A stretch of 45,104 nucleotides of DNA from the NCBI RefSeq assembly GCF_001179845.1, contig NZ_CVSB01000057.1, positions 1 to 45,104 of the forward strand, in the 5' to 3' direction. Positions 18,585 to 31,178 of this stretch are shown piece after piece (positions within the stretch are counted from its first letter, which is position 1; the number at the start of each line of letters is the position of its first letter). The notes beneath the pieces are model-generated. The model had not been told where the DNA came from. It made no database searches and was given only the letters and a program-made list of their open reading frames with translations. The stretch comes from Candidatus Pelagibacter communis. GTDB taxonomy: Bacteria > Pseudomonadota > Alphaproteobacteria > Pelagibacterales > Pelagibacteraceae. The position numbers were made by a program, and so were the translations under genes.

Positions 18585-19652
18585 ATGTCAGAGATAAAAA
18601 ATATTAGAGATCAGTTTATATCAAAACTAGAAAATGATTTAAGTATTGATCAAATAAATGAAATCAAAACCGAGCTCTTTGGTAAAAATGGTTTAATTTC
18701 ATCAAAATTTAAAACAATAGGTTCAATTCCAGAGACTGATAGAAAAAAATTTGCATCAGATTTAAATCAAGTTAAAGACGAACTTCAGAATTTGATAACT
18801 TCTAAAATTAGTGAGATAGAAGGAAAAAAAATAAACGAAAAATTAGAAAAGGAAAAAGTTGATATAACTTTACCTGAAAGACCATTTGTTAGAGGAAAAG
18901 TTCATCCAGTATCACAAACTATTGATGAAATTTCCTCTATTTTCTCTGAAATAGGATTTAGTGTTGAGGAAGGCCCTGATGTTGAAAATGAATATAACAA
19001 CTTTACTGCCCTAAACACACCAGACAATCATCCTGCGAGAGATATGCATGATACATTTTACTTAAATGAAAACAAAGAGGTTTTGTTACGAACTCATACT
19101 TCACCAGTTCAAATCAGAACTATGCTAAAAGACAAACCTCCATTCAAGATCATTGCTCCTGGAAGAACATATAGATCTGACAGTGATCAAACACACGCAC
19201 CAATGTTTCATCAAGTAGAAGGTTTGCATATTGATACAAATATTAATATGGGGCATTTGAAAGGATGCTTGAACTATTTCATAAAAGAATTTTTTGAGGT
19301 CGAAAAAATTAAAATGAGATTTAGACCTAGTCATTTTCCATTCACAGAACCATCTGCTGAAGTAGATATTGGTTATGAAATAAAAGATGGAAAAATAATA
19401 ATCGGAGAGGGAGACAAGTGGCTTGAAATTTTAGGTTGTGGTATGGTGCATCCAAATGTCTTAAGAAATGTAAAAGTAGATCCTTCTAAATATCAAGGAT
19501 ATGCCTTTGGCATAGGTATAGACCGATTAGCAATGCTTAAATACGGTATTAATGATTTAAGAGCGTTTTTTGATTGTGATTATAGATGGCTAAATCATTT
19601 TGGTTTTGATCCACTTGATGTTCCTTCAAATTACAGAGGTTTAAGCAGATGA
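18585..19652 (+). CDS. pheS: phenylalanyl-tRNA synthetase alpha subunit
   Basis: The catalytic subunit of the (alpha-beta)2 PheRS. The N-terminal about 90 residues form the coiled-coil arm that binds tRNA-Phe, and the class II core follows with [13 protein letters not shown], motif 2 around [18 protein letters not shown], the substrate region [16 protein letters not shown], and motif 3 [14 protein letters not shown]. At 355 residues it is of normal length. The stop overlaps the start of pheT by four bases (ATGA), typical for this pair and consistent with translational coupling for equal subunit supply. The adjacency to rplT follows the widespread order infC-rpmI-rplT-pheS-pheT. Confidence 0.98.
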   Translation: MSEIKNIRDQFISKLENDLSIDQINEIKTELFGKNGLISSKFKTIGSIPETDRKKFASDLNQVKDELQNLITSKISEIEGKKINEKLEKEKVDITLPERPFVRGKVHPVSQTIDEISSIFSEIGFSVEEGPDVENEYNNFTALNTPDNHPARDMHDTFYLNENKEVLLRTHTSPVQIRTMLKDKPPFKIIAPGRTYRSDSDQTHAPMFHQVEGLHIDTNINMGHLKGCLNYFIKEFFEVEKIKMRFRPSHFPFTEPSAEVDIGYEIKDGKIIIGEGDKWLEILGCGMVHPNVLRNVKVDPSKYQGYAFGIGIDRLAMLKYGINDLRAFFDCDYRWLNHFGFDPLDVPSNYRGLSR

Positions 19653-22057
19653 AGATTACATATGATTGGTTAAAAGATCATTTAAAAGTAAGTGCTAAAG
19701 AAGATAAACTTCTTGAGAAACTAACAGACATAGGTCTTGAGGTTGAGAGTATAGAAAACTTATCTGAGGGGTTAGATTTATTTAAGGTAGCAAAAATTGT
19801 AAAAACAGAAAAACATCCAAATGCAGACAGACTTAAAGTTTGTGATGTTGATGTTGGTGATAAAGAAATCAAAAAAGTTGTTTGTGGTGCTGCAAATGCA
19901 AGAGAGGGTCTTCTTTCTGTATATGCCCCACCAGGTGCAATAATCCCCAAAAACAAAACCAAACTTGTTGTTGCTAAAATCAGAGACGTTACATCATATG
20001 GAATGCTCTGTTCTGAATCTGAATTGAATTTATCAGATGAAAGTGATGGAATTACAGAGCTGTCACCAACTAAATATGCAAAAAGTATTGGAAAAAGTTA
20101 TTTTTCTAAATCAAGCTCTAATCTTATCGATTTATCAATTACACCAAATAGACCAGACTGTCTTGGAGTTCGGGGGATAGCAAGAGATTTATCAGCCGCA
20201 GGTTTTGGAAATTTAAAAACAGAAAAAGATAAAAAAATTAAATCTAATAAAAAACAGACCTTAAAAGTAAAGATCACAAAAGAAAAAAATCAAGGCTGTT
20301 TATCTTTTGGTAGTTGTTTGATAACTAACGTCAAAAATACAGAAAGCCCTCAATGGTTGAAAGATAAATTAATTTCTATAGGCCAAAAACCAATATCTGC
20401 AATTGTAGATATTACAAATTATGTCATGATAGATATTAATCGTCCTTTGCACGCATACGATTCTGACAAAATTGATAAAGGAATAATTGTTAGAAATTCA
20501 AAATCAGGAGAAAAATTTACCGCTCTAGATAATAAAAATTATAAACTAGATGATGGAATGTGTGTGATAAGTGATAACAAAGGTGTCTTAGGCTTAGGTG
20601 GAATTATTGGAGGAACAAGATCTGGTACAGAGTTAGATACAAAAAATGTTTTATTAGAATCGGCTTATTTTGATCCAAGATCAATTAGAAAAACTGCTAA
20701 AAAATTGAATATCGATACAGATGCTAAATTTAGATTTGAAAGAGGTATTGATCATTTATCTATTGAAGATGGATTAAATAAAGCAGCTTTTTTAATTAAG
20801 GAAATTTGTGGTGGTGAAATTAGTAAAATAGATATTCAAAAAATTGAATCTTATAAAAACAAAGTAATAAAATTTGAACCAAAAACATTTGAAAAAATTA
20901 CTGGTTTTAAAATTTCAACTAAAGAAATGATAATCATTTTAGAAAAACTTGGTTTTAAATTAAAAAAAGAAAAAAAATTCTTTAAATTATCAGTTCCATC
21001 TTGGAGACCAGATATTGTTCAAGAAATTGATATAGTTGAGGAACTTGCAAGAATTAGTGGCTATGAAAAAATAAAAATAGAAAATCCTATTAAAGAAAGA
21101 TTAAAAAATACTTTAAATCCAACTCAAAAGTTATTTCATTTTCTTCAAAGATCAGTAGCATCCAAAGGGTATTTGGAAGCAATTACTTGGTCTTTTACAG
21201 ATTCTAAATATAATGATCACTTTAAAGAAGCCAGTAAAGAAATAAAAATTGTAAATCCAATTAGCTCTGAATTAGGAGTATTAAGAAATTCTATTTTCTC
21301 AAATTTAGCAATGTATATTAGCAAAAACTTAGATAGAGGAATTAAAGATTTATCAATATTTGAAATAGGGCCAATATTTTATGGTCCAAAACCTGGAGAA
21401 CAGAACACAGTTGTTTGCGGGCTGTCAGCTGGAAAAAAATCTAGACTTTCATGGATTGAAAAAGAGAGAAATGTAGATGTTTTTGATATTAAAAGAGATG
21501 TTATACAAACTTTAGCAGAAGCTGGCTTTAACGCTGAAAAATTCTATATAGATGATGAAAGTCCCAATTATTATCATCCAGGAAAATCAGGTAGAATATT
21601 TTTAAATAAGGGAAAAGATAAGGTGGCTGCTTATTTTGGTGAAATTCATCCAAACATCATTAAAACGCTAGATATTAAAACAGAGTCTTTAGTAGGATTT
21701 GAAATATTTCTAGATAATTTAAAACTGCCAAAAAAATCTTTAAAAGATCAAAAAACAAAATATTCAGTATCCGACTTTCAAAAATCTGAAAGAGATTTTG
21801 CATTTATTGTTGATAAAAAAATAAGTGTGCAAGATATAGTGAGTGTCATATCAAGTATTGATAAAAATTTAATTTCAAATATTAAAGTGTTTGACGTTTA
21901 CGAAGGGCACAATATTCCTGAAAATCAAAAATCAGTTGCTATAAGCGTAACTATTCAATCATTGGAAAAAACATTAACGGATAACGATTTAGAAAAAACT
22001 AATAATTTGATAATAGAAACAGTTGAAAATAAAACTGGTGCTAAAATTCGTTCCTAA
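19649..22057 (+). CDS. pheT: phenylalanyl-tRNA synthetase beta subunit
   Basis: The beta subunit (802 residues) carries tRNA binding and editing. Visible modules are the OB-fold tRNA-binding domain near residues 40-150 ([19 protein letters not shown]), the B3/B4 editing domain with the [17 protein letters not shown] segment near its start, the B5 domain, a catalytic-like domain, and a C-terminal ferredoxin-fold anticodon-binding domain ([13 protein letters not shown] onward). All parts are uninterrupted. It overlaps pheS and is followed after 8 nt by lepA, so the transcript very probably continues. The central part is rich in Lys and Ile, as in the whole window. Confidence 0.98.
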   Translation: MKITYDWLKDHLKVSAKEDKLLEKLTDIGLEVESIENLSEGLDLFKVAKIVKTEKHPNADRLKVCDVDVGDKEIKKVVCGAANAREGLLSVYAPPGAIIPKNKTKLVVAKIRDVTSYGMLCSESELNLSDESDGITELSPTKYAKSIGKSYFSKSSSNLIDLSITPNRPDCLGVRGIARDLSAAGFGNLKTEKDKKIKSNKKQTLKVKITKEKNQGCLSFGSCLITNVKNTESPQWLKDKLISIGQKPISAIVDITNYVMIDINRPLHAYDSDKIDKGIIVRNSKSGEKFTALDNKNYKLDDGMCVISDNKGVLGLGGIIGGTRSGTELDTKNVLLESAYFDPRSIRKTAKKLNIDTDAKFRFERGIDHLSIEDGLNKAAFLIKEICGGEISKIDIQKIESYKNKVIKFEPKTFEKITGFKISTKEMIIILEKLGFKLKKEKKFFKLSVPSWRPDIVQEIDIVEELARISGYEKIKIENPIKERLKNTLNPTQKLFHFLQRSVASKGYLEAITWSFTDSKYNDHFKEASKEIKIVNPISSELGVLRNSIFSNLAMYISKNLDRGIKDLSIFEIGPIFYGPKPGEQNTVVCGLSAGKKSRLSWIEKERNVDVFDIKRDVIQTLAEAGFNAEKFYIDDESPNYYHPGKSGRIFLNKGKDKVAAYFGEIHPNIIKTLDIKTESLVGFEIFLDNLKLPKKSLKDQKTKYSVSDFQKSERDFAFIVDKKISVQDIVSVISSIDKNLISNIKVFDVYEGHNIPENQKSVAISVTIQSLEKTLTDNDLEKTNNLIIETVENKTGAKIRS

Positions 22058-22065
22058 AATAATTA

Positions 22066-23871
22066 ATGAGCTCAATTGATAATATAAGAAATTTTGCAAT
22101 AATTGCGCATATTGATCATGGAAAATCTACTATTGCTGATAGAATTATTCATAGTTGTGGTGGATTAACTGAAAGAGAAATGAAAGCTCAAGTTTTAGAT
22201 TCTATGGATATTGAGCGAGAAAGAGGAATCACAATTAAAGCTCAAACTGTAAAATTAAATTATAAAGCTAAAAATGGAAAAAATTATATTTTAAATATTA
22301 TTGATACCCCAGGTCATGTAGATTTCAGTTATGAAGTAAGTAGATCCTTATATGCGTGTGAAGGTTCAATTTTGATAGTAGATAGTACACAAGGTGTAGA
22401 AGCTCAAACTCTAGCAAATGTTTATCAAGCTTTAGACACTAACCATGAGATAGTACCAGTTTTAAATAAGGTTGATTTACCTGCATCGGATTTAGATAGA
22501 ACAAAAAAACAAATTGAGGAAGTTATAGGAATTGATACAGAAAATGCAATTCCGTGTTCAGGCAAAACTGGAGAAGGAATAGAAGATATTTTAGAGCAAA
22601 TTATTACAACATTACCAGCGCCAAAAGGAGAAAGTTCTGCAGATCTAAAATGTTTATTGGTTGATAGTTGGTACGACACATATCTAGGTGTAGTGATTTT
22701 GGTGAGAGTGATAGATGGTAAACTTTTAAAACATATGAAAATAAAAATGATGTCTACTAATCAGGAGTATGTTGTTGAAAAAGTTGGGGTTTTTACACCA
22801 AAACCGGTAGATATAAATGAACTAAAAACAGGTGAAATTGGATTTATTACAACAGGAATTAAAGTTTTGTCCGAAACAAAAGTTGGAGATACGATTTGTG
22901 ATGCTTCAAAACCTTTAAAAGAAGCTTTACCAGGATTTAAACCAAGTAAGCCGGTAGTGTTCTGTGGGTTATTTCCAGTAGATAGTTCTGAGTTTCAAAA
23001 ACTTAAAGATGGTTTAGCTAAATTACAATTAAATGATGCCAGTTTTTCATTTGAACCTGAGTCATCATCTGCTTTAGGATTAGGCTTTAGATGTGGATTT
23101 TTAGGTTTGCTTCATTTGGAAATTGTAACAGAAAGATTAGAAAGAGAATTTGATGTTAATTTATTAACAACTACACCTGGTGTTGTTTATAAAGTTCATC
23201 TAAATAATGGAAGCATAATTGATCTTCAAAATCCTTCAAGTTTACCTGATCCAACGGTAATAAAATATATTGAAGAGCCTTGGATAAAAGCAACAATTAT
23301 TACTCCTGACCAATATTTAGGTTCGATTATAAAAATGTGTCAGGATAAAAGAGGAATTCAGACTAATTTAAGCTATTCAGGTAATAGAGCTGTAGTGAAT
23401 TATGAGTTACCATTGAATGAAGTTGTTTTTGATTTTAATGATAGACTAAAATCTATGACTAGTGGCTATGCTAGTTTTGACTATGAAATTATTGAGCATC
23501 GGGAAGGAGATTTGGTAAAACTTGGTATTCTAGTTAATGGGGAACCAGTTGATGCTTTAGCAATGATGATACATAAAGATTTTGCACAAAAAACGGGGAG
23601 AGAAGTTTGTGAAAAATTAAAAGATTTAATACCTAGACATAATTTTATGATTCCAGTTCAAGCGGCAATAGGAGGCAAGATTATTGCAAGAGAAACGATT
23701 AAAGGTTTTAAAAAAGATGTTTTAACTAAAATTCATGGTGGTGGCGCAACAGACAGGAAGAGAAAACTTCTTGAAAAACAAAAAAAAGGTAAGGCTAGAT
23801 CAAAACAATTTGGACGGGTAGAAATTCCTCAGGAGGCTTTTATCGGTGTACTTAAGATTACAAAAGAATAG
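22066..23871 (+). CDS. lepA: elongation factor 4 (LepA)
   Basis: LepA is a ribosome-binding GTPase related to EF-G, proposed to back-translocate stalled ribosomes or assist 30S maturation and initiation. The G-domain is complete: P-loop AHIDHGKST (14-22), switch [13 protein letters not shown], and NKVD for guanine recognition. The beta-barrel and EF-G-like domains follow, and the unique C-terminal domain ends [26 protein letters not shown], the LepA-specific tail. The length (601) is standard. It ends the housekeeping run; the next gene, an oxidoreductase of the glycan cassette, starts 3 nt later, so the cassette may be driven by read-through from this operon. Confidence 0.98.
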   Translation: MSSIDNIRNFAIIAHIDHGKSTIADRIIHSCGGLTEREMKAQVLDSMDIERERGITIKAQTVKLNYKAKNGKNYILNIIDTPGHVDFSYEVSRSLYACEGSILIVDSTQGVEAQTLANVYQALDTNHEIVPVLNKVDLPASDLDRTKKQIEEVIGIDTENAIPCSGKTGEGIEDILEQIITTLPAPKGESSADLKCLLVDSWYDTYLGVVILVRVIDGKLLKHMKIKMMSTNQEYVVEKVGVFTPKPVDINELKTGEIGFITTGIKVLSETKVGDTICDASKPLKEALPGFKPSKPVVFCGLFPVDSSEFQKLKDGLAKLQLNDASFSFEPESSSALGLGFRCGFLGLLHLEIVTERLEREFDVNLLTTTPGVVYKVHLNNGSIIDLQNPSSLPDPTVIKYIEEPWIKATIITPDQYLGSIIKMCQDKRGIQTNLSYSGNRAVVNYELPLNEVVFDFNDRLKSMTSGYASFDYEIIEHREGDLVKLGILVNGEPVDALAMMIHKDFAQKTGREVCEKLKDLIPRHNFMIPVQAAIGGKIIARETIKGFKKDVLTKIHGGGATDRKRKLLEKQKKGKARSKQFGRVEIPQEAFIGVLKITKE

Positions 23872-23874
23872 CAC

Positions 23875-24903
23875 ATGAAGAAACTTAATTGGGGTATTAT
23901 TGGTCTTGGAAATATTGCTTACAATTTTTCAAAGGCATTTAACGAAATTCAAAATGCAAGATTAATTGCTATAGCAAGTAAGGAAAATATAAAATTAAAA
24001 AAATTTGGTGAAAAATTTAATATAGAAAAAAAATTTCAATTTGAAAAATATCAAAATCTGCTTAATTGTAACGAGGTAGATATTGTGTATATAGCACTAC
24101 CAAATTCCTTACATAAAAATTGGATTTTACAAGCTCTTAAGTGTAATAAGAATGTCCTAGTAGAAAAACCTGCAGTAATTAATTTTGCCGAAGCAAATGA
24201 AATAAAAAATTACTTAGTATCGAGCAATCTTTTTTTTTCTGAAGCATTTATGTACAGGTATCATCCACAAATTAAGCTGGTTATAGATATTATAAGAAAA
24301 AACGATATTGGAAACTTAATATCTATGAAATCTTTTTATGGAAAAAATATTCTTACAAAAAAAATTTTTTACTTTTTTAATAAAAAAAGAAAAATAGATC
24401 CAAAATCAAGACTGTTTAATAGAGAATTAGGTGGAGGGTGTATTTTAGATTTGGGATGTTATACTTCTTCTTTTAGCTTATTAATTGCTTCTTTAATTAG
24501 TAAAGTGAACATAGATAATTTAAAATTACAAAATGTTGTAAGGCAAATAGGCGAAACTGGAGTTGATATTGAGTCATCAGCTGAGCTATATTTTCAAAGT
24601 GGTTTTAAATCTAAGATATTTTCCTCTTTTAAAAATAATTTGGGTTACAGTAGTATAATTAAAGGAGATAAAGGAAAAATAATTTTGAACAATACATGGG
24701 CTGGAGGTGATATAATTTTAAAATTCAAAAATAATAGCAATAAAATCATTAAACGAGATTCAAATATAAATATTTATTCTTACCAGATTAAAGAAATAAG
24801 CGAGAGAATATTGAATAAAAAAAATAGTCTTAGCTTTCCTGTAATGAGTTTAAATGAAACTGTAGAAAATATAAAAGTGGTTGAAAATTGGTTAAATTAT
24901 TAA
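23875..24903 (+). CDS. Gfo/Idh/MocA-family NAD(P)-dependent oxidoreductase
   Basis: A 342-residue dehydrogenase of the Gfo/Idh/MocA family, which typically oxidises or reduces a hydroxyl of a sugar, inositol or nucleotide sugar. The N-terminal Rossmann fold begins WGIIGLGNIAYNF and the conserved EKP motif (VEKPAVINF) sits at the nicotinamide site. The region GGGCILDLGCYTSSF matches the G-G-G-x-x-x-D-x-G catalytic segment of this family, in which the Asp and a later residue bind substrate. Its position directly after lepA and before three glycosyltransferases suggests modification of a surface sugar, but the substrate is not predictable. Coding here becomes visibly more AT-rich than in the preceding operon. 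Confidence 0.85.
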   Translation: MKKLNWGIIGLGNIAYNFSKAFNEIQNARLIAIASKENIKLKKFGEKFNIEKKFQFEKYQNLLNCNEVDIVYIALPNSLHKNWILQALKCNKNVLVEKPAVINFAEANEIKNYLVSSNLFFSEAFMYRYHPQIKLVIDIIRKNDIGNLISMKSFYGKNILTKKIFYFFNKKRKIDPKSRLFNRELGGGCILDLGCYTSSFSLLIASLISKVNIDNLKLQNVVRQIGETGVDIESSAELYFQSGFKSKIFSSFKNNLGYSSIIKGDKGKIILNNTWAGGDIILKFKNNSNKIIKRDSNINIYSYQIKEISERILNKKNSLSFPVMSLNETVENIKVVENWLNY

Positions 24904-24940
24904 ATTTTTTAAAAGATTTTTTAGGATTAAAAATAAAATA

Positions 24941-26050
24941 ATGAAATTAAAAAAAATTTTTCAAAACTTATTCAAAAAAATTTTTCAATACGTATTCATA
25001 ATAATTTATGGCAAGATAAAATTATTAGATGATAATCATAGAAATTTTTTTAAAACAAATAAAATAGATAAAATAAATATCAATGGAAAAAATTATGAAG
25101 TAGAAAAAAATGTGTATGAAATAGAAAATGCTAGAGTTTATACAGATTTGGTTGAACATGTAGCTATTATAAAAGATAATTTTATTATACCTAAAATTTC
25201 ATACCAACAAATTAATAATGAATTAAAAGACTCATCTTGTAATAGGGTTTTGATAGGTGGAACAAATAGATTTAAAAAAAAAATAAAAGGAAATATATTT
25301 TCACTTTTACAGGGGTCAAGTGGAAACAATTATTTTCATTTTTTATTTGATATAATTCCCAAGATAATATTATTAGAAAAAAAAAATTTGTTAAAAGATA
25401 TTAATTTATTTTTATTACCAGATATAAAAGACTGGCAAAAAACAATATTATCAAGTTTTGGTATTGGAGAAAAGCAACTTTTAAATAGTAACAAAAATAG
25501 ACACGTAGAAGCAGAGAAAATTTATGCAGTAGATCATCCGTGGTATACGAAAGGATTCGTAAATTATGAAATTAAAAACATACCAGAGTGGGTAGTTTTT
25601 TCTTTAAGAGAAAAATTTTTAAATTATTCAAAAAAAATACCTGTAGCAGAGAAAATTTTTATAGACCGCTCGGACTCAATATATAATCACTGTAAACTCA
25701 CAAATAATAGAGAAATAATAGATTTTTTGACTGAAAATAACTTTAAAAGTTATCAAGTAAGTAAATTAAATTTTTTTGAGCAGGTTTACTTGTTTAAAAA
25801 TGCAAAAATTATTATAGGTCCTCATGGTGCTGCATTTTCAAATATTATATTTTCAAATCCGGGTTTAAAGATTATAGAGCTAATTCCAAAAAATCACCCC
25901 AGTATAAAGTGTAAAAAATTTTCTGATTTATTAGGTTTTGAATATACTAGAGTTAATTTAGATTTAATAAATAATCAAAAAGGAGATAAAACAGGAGATA
26001 TGAAAATTTCTATCACTCATTTAAGTGAAATTTTAAAAAATGTTTTATAA
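24941..26050 (+). CDS. GT61-family (DUF563) glycosyltransferase
   Basis: A 369-residue protein with the DUF563/GT61 signature: NYFHFLFDIIPKIILL in the middle and GPHGAAFSNIIFSNPG near the C-terminus, the conserved G-x-H-G-A block. GT61 includes plant xylosyltransferases and animal EOGT, plus many bacterial capsule and surface-polysaccharide enzymes. The N-terminus (IFQYVFIIIYGKIKL after a Lys-rich start) could be a membrane anchor or amphipathic helix. There is no signal peptide with a cleavage site. The 37-nt gap from the oxidoreductase suggests the same transcript. Its last six bases overlap the end of the oppositely transcribed GT17-like gene. The donor and acceptor are unknown. Confidence 0.8.
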   Translation: MKLKKIFQNLFKKIFQYVFIIIYGKIKLLDDNHRNFFKTNKIDKININGKNYEVEKNVYEIENARVYTDLVEHVAIIKDNFIIPKISYQQINNELKDSSCNRVLIGGTNRFKKKIKGNIFSLLQGSSGNNYFHFLFDIIPKIILLEKKNLLKDINLFLLPDIKDWQKTILSSFGIGEKQLLNSNKNRHVEAEKIYAVDHPWYTKGFVNYEIKNIPEWVVFSLREKFLNYSKKIPVAEKIFIDRSDSIYNHCKLTNNREIIDFLTENNFKSYQVSKLNFFEQVYLFKNAKIIIGPHGAAFSNIIFSNPGLKIIELIPKNHPSIKCKKFSDLLGFEYTRVNLDLINNQKGDKTGDMKISITHLSEILKNVL

Positions 26051-26854
26051 AATCCATTTTTTAAGATTTTTTTTATTTTTTAGGATGTAATCTGGAAAAG
26101 AATTATTTAAACTTTCTTTTTTGTAATAGATATTCCTTCCAAACAAGTCTTTATGGTCTTTAATATTTTGTTTAATAATTTTTATATCTGAATATTTTTT
26201 TTTTGAAAATTCAACGTGTGCAAAAGTTTTAAGTTTTTTTGAGATATCTGACGGCGAGATTATAGAGTTAAAATGCCAGCCTCCATTTTGAAATATTTCT
26301 ATATCTTTTTCTATATAAAATTTAAGAAAAGATTTATTCAAATTTTTCATTAAAATTTTTTGTCTCATATAATCAATGGACTCTAAATTTTTTTTTTTAC
26401 AAATTCTTGTTCCTTCCCAGGGACTCTCTTCTTTATTGAAAAGATTAAACTTGTAACAGTACATCTTTTGAAGAAAGATACCGTATTTTTTTTTTAATTT
26501 TAAATTTTTTAAAGTTTTAGGATTAGGTATTTCATCAGGGTCCGAAAACATTATATAATCTTCAAGATCTATATTTTTTAAACTTTTTAAGATAAATTCT
26601 CTTTGAACTGCCTGGTTTTCCCATGCGGAGTTATTTGAGTCGAATGGTTTATCAAGAACTATGTAAATTACTTTGTCTTTAAATTTTTTGTTTAATACTC
26701 TGAAATTTAACTTCTTTTTTTTTCCTTTATGATCATATTTAGACTCACAAACAACAAAGTAGTCGACACATTTATTTAGAATTTCAAATCTTATATTTGA
26801 AATCATATTCTCTTGAAAAAAAGTTATACAATCAAATATTTTTGGTCTCATCAA
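26045..26854 (-). CDS. GT17-family-like glycosyltransferase
   Basis: The 269-residue product starts IFDCITFFQENMISNIRFEIL, then DYFVVCESKYDHKG, and has FSDPDEIPNPKTL in the middle, all matching glycosyltransferase family 17, known from the animal enzyme that adds bisecting N-acetylglucosamine to N-glycans and from many bacterial and viral proteins. The SDPDE motif probably takes the role of the metal-binding DxD. The C-terminal part with GWHFNSIISPSDISKKL is also conserved in the family. It is the only minus-strand gene of the glycan cassette and is divergent from the GT2 gene across 98 nt. The acceptor is unknown; the bacterial members are associated with surface polysaccharides. Confidence 0.78.
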   Translation of the reverse strand: MMRPKIFDCITFFQENMISNIRFEILNKCVDYFVVCESKYDHKGKKKKLNFRVLNKKFKDKVIYIVLDKPFDSNNSAWENQAVQREFILKSLKNIDLEDYIMFSDPDEIPNPKTLKNLKLKKKYGIFLQKMYCYKFNLFNKEESPWEGTRICKKKNLESIDYMRQKILMKNLNKSFLKFYIEKDIEIFQNGGWHFNSIISPSDISKKLKTFAHVEFSKKKYSDIKIIKQNIKDHKDLFGRNIYYKKESLNNSFPDYILKNKKNLKKWIL

Positions 26855-26952
26855 TTAATTTTTAAGGTTTTAATAAAATAAAATATTAACTTATATTATC
26901 AAAAGAAGTAAATATTTATAAATAATTTAAAAAATTTTATTAATTCGATAAT
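26855..26952. promoter_or_regulatory. 98-nt divergent gap between two glycosyltransferase genes
   Basis: Almost pure A/T spacer that must hold promoters for the GT17-like gene (left) and the GT2 gene (right). Several TATAAT-like words occur, but with this composition none can be singled out. Confidence 0.3.
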
Positions 26953-27813
26953 ATGATAATTACTGAAGAATTAACAATACAAATTGTTCTATATGAAGAA
27001 AGTAAAGATTTAATTTTTGAATGTTTAGAAAATTTAAAAAATTTTCAAGTACTAATCTTAGATAATTCAAATAATAGAAAACTTAGAGAGGAAATACTTA
27101 ATAAATTTAATATTAAAGAGTATATTATTTTAAATAAAAATTTGGGTTACAGTAAAGGTCATAATTATTTATCTGATAAAGTTGACACTAAATATTTTTT
27201 GATTCTTAATGCAGACTGTAAAATTAATGAAGAAAATATAAAAAATCTTTTACAATCTTTTAAAAAATATCCTGACTGTGGAGTTATAAGCCCAACTACA
27301 TTTAATAATAGATTTCAGCACACTTATAACGGAGGGCCATTTTTTGAAAATGAAAATCATCGTTATATTACTAAAATTAATGGAGATACGTGTTTTCAAA
27401 CAATTTTAGGTGCTGCAATGTTAATGGAAAAAAATTTTTTCTATAGTATTGGTAAATTTAATGAAAATATGTTTTTGTTCTTTTCAGATGATGATCTTTG
27501 TAAGAAAATTAGAAAATTAAATAAATCCGTAATTCAAAGTGAGTCAGCAAAAGCTATTCATATGCATGGAAATAGCAAGGTAAAGAACATCCTAAAAAGA
27601 ACTTATTTAAGAGAATTTAATATGACTTATGATCAGTTATATTATTTTTACATTAATAAACTTGAAAATATTTTATTAAAAAAGTTAAAGAAAAAACATT
27701 TAAATTATTTATTTAAAATAATTTTAAATTTATTTTTATTTAGATTTAATAAATCTATATATTATTATTCAAGAATTTCAGCTTATTATAAATTTCTAAG
27801 AAAAATTAATTAA
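26953..27813 (+). CDS. family 2 glycosyltransferase (rhamnosyltransferase-like)
   Basis: A 286-residue GT-A enzyme. The start TIQIVLYEESKDLIFECLENL and ILDNSNN form the nucleotide-binding fold, ILNADCKINEENI provides the DxD-equivalent (NAD), and the region GAAMLMEKNFFYSIGKFNENMFLFFSDDDLC carries the G-(A/G)-x-M-L and (E/D)D-(D/L)C elements of WbbL-like rhamnosyl- or other deoxysugar transferases. Its C-terminal about 60 residues are hydrophobic and Lys-rich, possibly a membrane-associating tail. It is followed by tRNA-Ser, then a methyltransferase, suggesting a cassette boundary. The sugar and linkage are unknown. Confidence 0.82.
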   Translation: MIITEELTIQIVLYEESKDLIFECLENLKNFQVLILDNSNNRKLREEILNKFNIKEYIILNKNLGYSKGHNYLSDKVDTKYFLILNADCKINEENIKNLLQSFKKYPDCGVISPTTFNNRFQHTYNGGPFFENENHRYITKINGDTCFQTILGAAMLMEKNFFYSIGKFNENMFLFFSDDDLCKKIRKLNKSVIQSESAKAIHMHGNSKVKNILKRTYLREFNMTYDQLYYFYINKLENILLKKLKKKHLNYLFKIILNLFLFRFNKSIYYYSRISAYYKFLRKIN

Positions 27814-27896
27814 GTACAAAATTATCACACTTATCTTTAAACCTAAAATGTTTTAATATGATTTTTTATAAATTATATTTTGTATATTTAAACTTT

Positions 27897-27986
27897 GGAG
27901 AGATGGCTGAGTGGTTGAAAGCGCACGCTTGGAAAGTGTGTAAAGGAGCAATCCTTTCATGGGTTCGAATCCCATTCTCTCCGCCA
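27897..27986 (+). tRNA. tRNA-Ser(GGA)
   Basis: A complete 90-nt class II tRNA with encoded CCA. Acceptor GGAGAGA (27897-27903) pairs with TCTCTCC (27976-27982), the discriminator is G27983, and CCA occupies 27984-27986. The anticodon stem CACGC/GTGTG surrounds the loop TTGGAAA with anticodon GGA, reading UCC and UCU serine codons. The long variable arm AAAGGAGCAATCCTTT region and the T arm ATGGGTTCGAATCCCAT complete the fold. A TATATT at 27883-27888 could be its -10 box. The gene lies inside the glycan cassette, a typical site for cassette exchange; I did not find a repeated copy of its 3' end nearby. Confidence 0.97.
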
Positions 27987-28095
27987 AACCAAAATCTATT
28001 TTATTGAAAACAAGATTAATATATATTAAGTGTATATTATTGATATTAAACCAAACTTTTGGCAATAGTCTTTTTTTGATATAACCAGACACATA

Positions 28096-28944
28096 ATGAA
28101 ATTTAAAACATTTTATTCTTTATTTTATAAACATAGATTTAAAAAAGCTTCCTTTTTAAGAAAATTTTTTTTATCAATAATTTTACCTTTTAAATATACA
28201 TATAATTATTTTTTTTTAGAAAAAAAAAAAGATTTAAATTTATATGCTATTAAAAATCCTTTTTTATTTAATAAAAGTTTAGATTTTTTATTTGAATACT
28301 TCAATAGTGATAAAGCTGAAAAATATATTAATCAATATACTCACCCATCGAAAAAAAATAAATTTAAAATTCAAGCTCATGGTTATTCAAGATTTTATGA
28401 AGATATTTTTAATCCAATAAAAGATGAAGTGTTAAATATTATGGAAATAGGTTCTTTTTACGGAAATGCATCAGCTGCATTATTTTTTTATTTTAAAAAA
28501 TCAAAAATTTATGGAGCAGACATAAATCCAGATATGTTTAGGTATAAGGGGGACAGATTAGAAAAATTATATGTAAATTCAAGTTCATTATCATCAATTC
28601 AAAAAGAGATTATTAATAAAAAGATTAAATTTGATATTATTATTGAAGACGCAAGTCATATGCTTAAAGATCAAATAATTTCTTTGTTTTATTTGTTTCC
28701 TTCTTTAAACAAAGGAGGATATTTTATTATTGAAGAATTAGATTTTCCTGAAACTAGAGAAGATATGAGAGTAAATCATTATCCTCCTGATTTAAAAACT
28801 ATTCTGCTTAGTGTTTTACAAAAAAAAGACTTTAATTCACCATATATCGACGAAAAAACCAAAAAATATTTTTTAAATAAAGTAGATTCTATTAAAATTT
28901 TTAAAGGAAATATGAATGAAATAGCTATAATAAAAAAAAATTAA
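28096..28944 (+). CDS. class I SAM-dependent methyltransferase (probable sugar/cell-surface modification)
   Basis: A 282-residue protein with a Rossmann-type methyltransferase core: motif I NIMEIGSFYGNASA binds SAM, KIYGADINPDMF supplies the acidic residue for the ribose, and DIIIEDASHMLKDQIISLF followed by LNKGGYFIIEELDFPE completes the sheet. The IEDASH/D-x-x-H pattern resembles metal-dependent sugar O-methyltransferases such as mycinamicin-type enzymes and the CmcI group. The N-terminal about 65 residues are hydrophobic and Lys/Phe-rich and may associate with the membrane. It closes the cassette, 162 nt before gyrB. A 61-bp piece of it (28537-28597) occurs again, inverted, at the right end of the window, which most likely reflects an assembly chimera. 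Confidence 0.8.
   Translation: MKFKTFYSLFYKHRFKKASFLRKFFLSIILPFKYTYNYFFLEKKKDLNLYAIKNPFLFNKSLDFLFEYFNSDKAEKYINQYTHPSKKNKFKIQAHGYSRFYEDIFNPIKDEVLNIMEIGSFYGNASAALFFYFKKSKIYGADINPDMFRYKGDRLEKLYVNSSSLSSIQKEIINKKIKFDIIIEDASHMLKDQIISLFYLFPSLNKGGYFIIEELDFPETREDMRVNHYPPDLKTILLSVLQKKDFNSPYIDEKTKKYFLNKVDSIKIFKGNMNEIAIIKKN
28537..28597 (+). repeat. 61-bp segment duplicated in inverted orientation at 45044-45104
   Basis: This stretch inside the methyltransferase gene (from TTTAGGTATAAGGG to TTATCATCAA) is identical over all 61 bases to the reverse complement of the last 61 bases of the window. Here it is in frame within an intact gene, so this copy looks like the native one. Confidence 0.95.
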
Positions 28945-31176
<2,232 letters not shown>

Positions 31177-31178
31177 AA

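Noticed and set aside
27853..28092. 79-residue minus-strand reading frame containing LAERMGFEP-like text
   Set aside because: It is antisense to the tRNA-Ser gene; this frame is a well-known false protein call over tRNA-Ser.
27897..28095. Integration site at the tRNA-Ser 3' end
   Set aside because: I found no second copy of the tRNA 3' segment nearby and no integrase gene in the window.
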